From: Isoperla grammatica
Taxonomy: Eukaryota; Arthropoda; Insecta; Plecoptera; Perlodidae
Direction of reading: 5' to 3'
Length of the DNA stretch: 64,000 bases
NCBI GenBank assembly: GCA_945910005.1
Contig: OX246740.1
Coordinates: forward strand, 46,514,026-46,578,025
In this document: in pieces, positions 60,415 through 64,000 of the stretch
Layout: each line of letters opens with the position of its first letter
Position numbering within the stretch: the stretch's first letter is position 1
The notes under the pieces: model-generated
The model's database searches: none
Told to the model about the DNA's origin: nothing
What the model saw: the letters and a program-made list of their open reading frames with translations, nothing else
Program-made: the position numbers and the translations under genes

Positions 60415-61953
60415 TTCCAACCTTAATTTTCTAGGGGATGATACATTTTGGTTTAGTTTTTGACCATGTTATAGAAATTTTAGCCGACAAAAGAACCTCG
60501 GGGGTTCTGCAGGTCAACAATTAATCAAAACATTTGATTGGCTGTAATTAACAGTTAAGATTGTTCCCCTTAATTAATTTATAATTTCCATTTAACTCGA
60601 TTGCATTCACCTCAACGTCGTCCAGTAATTCTCCAGTAAGATCTTCTCTCAAGAATATAAGTCCACGGCCAAGGTAAAGCAAACCCCGCTCTAATACATC
60701 ATCTGAAGCGCATCTTGCATGAGCGAATACCCGAAGACTGCGCTAATTTAACCTTCGGGTTCTCCGCGCGAATGTTAAGTTGTTTGTCATAAGACGGTTG
60801 AGTTGTTTGACTTAAGACGGTTGAACCTGCCCCCGTTGTTTAACTAGTGAAGTGTGGTAAAGTGCTTCTCATCTAATGCTCGGGATGAGTGAACCTGCTT
60901 TAAAGGAGTGGATGATTGCTCAGTTGGTATGTGAGTCTGTGAGATGTTGTCCAGGTAATAAGTGGTTAGATCATCTGTATAATTATCCACCTTCAATTGA
61001 GAATTAACCTATTGTAATGTATGGATGATACTGCTGAGAAAAGTGGCTTTAGGACGAGGGATCGCAGGTTAAATGTCCTTCACCGACAATTCTAACACCA
61101 ATCAAAAGATGGGTTACACAGAAATGCACAACTCATCCTGGATACATTCTTGTTGTGTATATTACACATTCATAATTCCTAAATCATAATGTTGTTGTTT
61201 GTAATTTACAGTAGGCCTATATTTGTTATATGTACGCGATTTTACTTTGCATTATTAAGTGTGTTGCGTCATCTATATGTAAACAAAGATGTTCATAATT
61301 TGTCCAATCTTTAAATAAAGAAGCACATATACTTACTCACACATAGACACTACTAAATCAGATTAATTAGACAAATAATAACGCAGTTACTATGATTAAA
61401 AAAAAGCAAAACAAACGTTGCTTCATCTTAATTTTGTTTTACATCAATTGAAAAAACCGTACATGATTAATGATTATATAAACCTTCATTTGTACTGCAC
61501 CGACAACTCCACATCATTGCAAGTATGTTTTATGCAGAAATCTCTTTCCTATAGGCATACGATACTCGGAATATACGTTTACAAATACAAATACACCAAA
61601 TGATGGACATAACAAAATATTGTATTACCTACAATAGCAATTAAGAAGTATCTTGCTTTAAACCAATAATAATGTTATTGAAAACAATCGGGATAAGCAG
61701 GTAATTGGTTTCTCATTTATAAATATTTAATAATATTCCAATAATAATGTTATTGTTAACAATCTGGATATAAGCAGGTAATTATATAGTACCTTATTTA
61801 TAAATATTGAGACATCGAGGAAGAATGTTGTAATATACCGGTGATGACGTACAGTATGCGACTTCAGTACCTATAAACAACTCTGGACTCATTTTGTATC
61901 CGATATGGTGATGATCGTCATTCCTTATCAACGTGCGTTGCATATTGATTGGT
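60415..61953. other. Intron sequence, no exon seen
   Basis: Presumed intron 1 of the CRAL-TRIO gene. A weak Pol III-like pair (TTGCTCAGTTGG near 60915, GGTTAAATGTCC near 61069) is too widely spaced for a tRNA. Confidence 0.4.
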
Positions 61954-62411
61954 ATAGATCAGATTCAGATTGTGCTAAAAAAACAATATAGCGTGAGTGT
62001 GAATGCAGGAGAGTCGTTAGATTTGGTAGATCAGATTCAGATTGTGCTAAAAGATAATATAGGGTGAGTGCAGGAGAGTCGTTAGATTTGGTAGATCAGA
62101 TTCAGATTGTGCTAAAAGATAATATAGGGTGAGTGCAGGAGAGTCGTTGGATTTGGTAGATCAGATTCAGATTGTGCTAAAAGATTATATAGGGTGAGTG
62201 CAGGAGAGTCGCAAGATTTGGTAGGTCAGATTCAGATTGTGCTAAAAGATAATATAGGGTGAGTGCAGGAGAGTCGCAAGATTTGGTAGATCAGATTCAG
62301 ATTGTGCTAAAAGATAATATAGGGTGAGTGAAGGAGAGTCGTTAGATTTGGTAGATCAGATTCAGATTGTGCTAAAAGATAATATAGGATGAGTGCAGGA
62401 GAGTCGTTAGA
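61954..62411. repeat. Minisatellite, 7 units of about 63-66 bp
   Basis: Unit begins TAGATCAGATTCAGATTGTG and contains GGGTGAGTGCAGGAGAGTCG. Units differ by few bases and by small indels. Confidence 0.93.
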
Positions 62412-63366
62412 TTGAAGATATCTTCTTTAGAATCCTTGATTTACTTGTCACCGAATGTAAGGGGAAAACCCAAAACTGTGGGACTCGAAACAACCAATCA
62501 CAGACATTTAGGAAGTGGCAATTTGCACGTTACGCACCACTTAGGCCTACACTTACACACTGCACGCAATCAATTTTTTAAGAGATATTTTGTTTTTCTC
62601 AGATTGAATTTCTCTTTTTCTCCGGAATTCGTGTGGGTTCATTCTCGCACAAATTTCGTAAGGATATATTAAAATATGAGTATTGCCAATAACGTAGTTT
62701 GATCATTACTTTTATTCCAAAGCACGCAAGTGCGCACGCTTGAGAATAAGTGGTCAATTTGATCTTAACTATCAACTGCCACTTTGTTCTCTCTTTTATT
62801 ACTCTAATGAGCATGTAAACAGTTTTGTTTGATTATCCATTATATGTTTTTAAGTTTGCCCATTACAAAAAGTCTTAACACCTATTTAATCTATTGTGTA
62901 TTCGTTTAACTTTCATTCCGTTTAAATGAAGCCATATAAACCAAACTAGAGTGTATAAAACGTATACCATACAACCTATAATTATGCCGGCATTGTAAAC
63001 AGGTGATACAGCACTATAAAAGGTGAGCATGCCCACGACATGCGAACAATATAGTTTACGATTAGCTAAACACAGTTTCACTAGCACTTAAAACACACTT
63101 AATCGTTGAATTGTTTGAACCACGTTGCAGGATGAGCAAAGCTCCTTAAAGCCCACACCATTCATGTCGATCATAAATTATGCAAGTGATACACACACAA
63201 TACAAAGAGTGTTGATTTCAACACGGCATATACGGTACTTTAAACTATGTGTCGTCAACTCATTAAGTAAAAGGGAAAGGGGGGCCATATGAGTATTAGA
63301 CATTGTGTGTGTTTTTATCAATAACAAATTATTCAATTATTCATTGCTATTATTATTGCAATATTG

Positions 63367-63902
63367 TAGGGCTGCCCAACGATAAAAAAATTCATATCGA
63401 TATCACGGCTGTAATTATCGATATCGTATCGCGATATCGATTTTTTTAAACTCGGTATCGATATCGCCGATATCGGAGTTTTTTTTTCAAACCAGCCAGA
63501 GACCATTCATTATAAACAATTTAATATGAATGATTTAATGTCGAAATGTTTTACTATGTGCGTCAATTTGTGTGTTGTATTATTTAAAATGTATCCGCAA
63601 AACAGCGATGTTGTGATTGGCGTGACGTGACGTGAGTGTGACAGACTGGCAGAACGAGCGCGGGCGCAACAGACTCCAGGCGCCGCGGCGGGCGATGAGG
63701 GCGAGTAGGTACCAACGCGAAAGTTGCAGTGTATGTATCACAAAGATGCAGAAGCACAACACCGCCAAACTTTTTTTTTTTTACGATAGTTGACACTTGA
63801 TCGATATCGCGAAACGTACGATATATTAATTCTATATCGATATCGAATTCTTTTTCTACTAACGATATCGTATCGAATTATCGATATCGTAGGGCAGCCC
63901 TA
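63367..63902. mobile_element. hAT-type element, 536 bp
   Basis: TAGGGCTGCCCAACGATA ... ATCGTAGGGCAGCCCTA, exact target duplication CAATATTG (63359-63366, 63903-63910). Subterminal ATCGATATCG palindromes; GC-rich core near 63640-63710. Confidence 0.95.
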
Positions 63903-63914
63903 CAATATTGTAAT

Positions 63915-64000
63915 ATTGCCGCCAGCGTAGTTGGTCGCGGTCGAATGGCGATAGTCTATAGTAAACCGCGGTCTCTGCGTTCCAGTTCGAATACTGGCTT
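63915..64000 (+). mobile_element. Possible tRNA-like SINE head cut by window end
   Basis: CCAGCGTAGTTGGT resembles an A box and CAGTTCGAATACTGG a T-arm with B box. The acceptor stem is not closed inside the window. Confidence 0.3.

Noticed and set aside
61954..62411. CRISPR-like spacing of repeats
   Set aside because: No spacers: the whole 63-66-bp unit repeats, in a eukaryotic genome.

Overview
The window is animal nuclear DNA. It has intron-rich genes with GT-AG splice sites, many short DNA transposons and non-LTR retrotransposon ends, and no operons. Short TTAGG-like runs (near 20680 and 30840), an insect-style CRAL-TRIO exon and very frequent AGGCCTA-type palindromes suggest an arthropod, probably an insect. 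The species cannot be named from the sequence.

Three genes are readable by joining exons through splice sites and phase. (1) 16838-29136, minus strand: SUV3/SUPV3L1, the mitochondrial ATP-dependent RNA helicase, 10 coding exons, 739 codons plus stop. (2) 30345-45660, plus strand: NUP107, the Y-complex nucleoporin, 15 coding exons, 903 codons plus stop. The two are head to head across a 1.2 kb interval holding a CpG-rich YY1-like box. (3) 5620-14771, minus strand: at least ten small exons of a gene I do not recognise. They join in phase in two blocks, and at least one exon between 9027 and 12208 is missing from my model. At the right, 59821-59962 (plus) is the first coding exon of a CRAL-TRIO lipid-transfer protein whose remainder lies beyond the window.

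The rest is mostly mobile DNA. The left end has a 1.3 kb TA-flanked transposon (292-1616) and a 3 kb foldback element (1643-4656). The introns of SUV3 and NUP107 and the gene-poor 46-64 kb stretch hold at least eight hAT-type non-autonomous elements, seven with clear 8-bp target duplications (one of them with a mismatch). They also hold TTAA-bounded, TA-bounded and TAA-bounded MITEs, a Helitron-like family ending in CTAG before a T, non-LTR 3' ends, tRNA-like SINE heads, and long ATTT/AAAT, ATGT-type and minisatellite arrays.

The most interesting signals are in SUV3. Exon 5 is squeezed between a Helitron-like end 27 bp upstream and a hAT MITE whose target duplication overlaps the 5' splice site. 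The 3' splice site of exon 6 lies in a 72-bp tandem repeat, so a second acceptor 72 bp upstream would add 24 in-frame residues. A 370-bp MITE has inserted into the next repeat. Both could make alternative mitochondrial helicase isoforms. No CRISPR array, tRNA gene proper or prokaryotic feature was seen.
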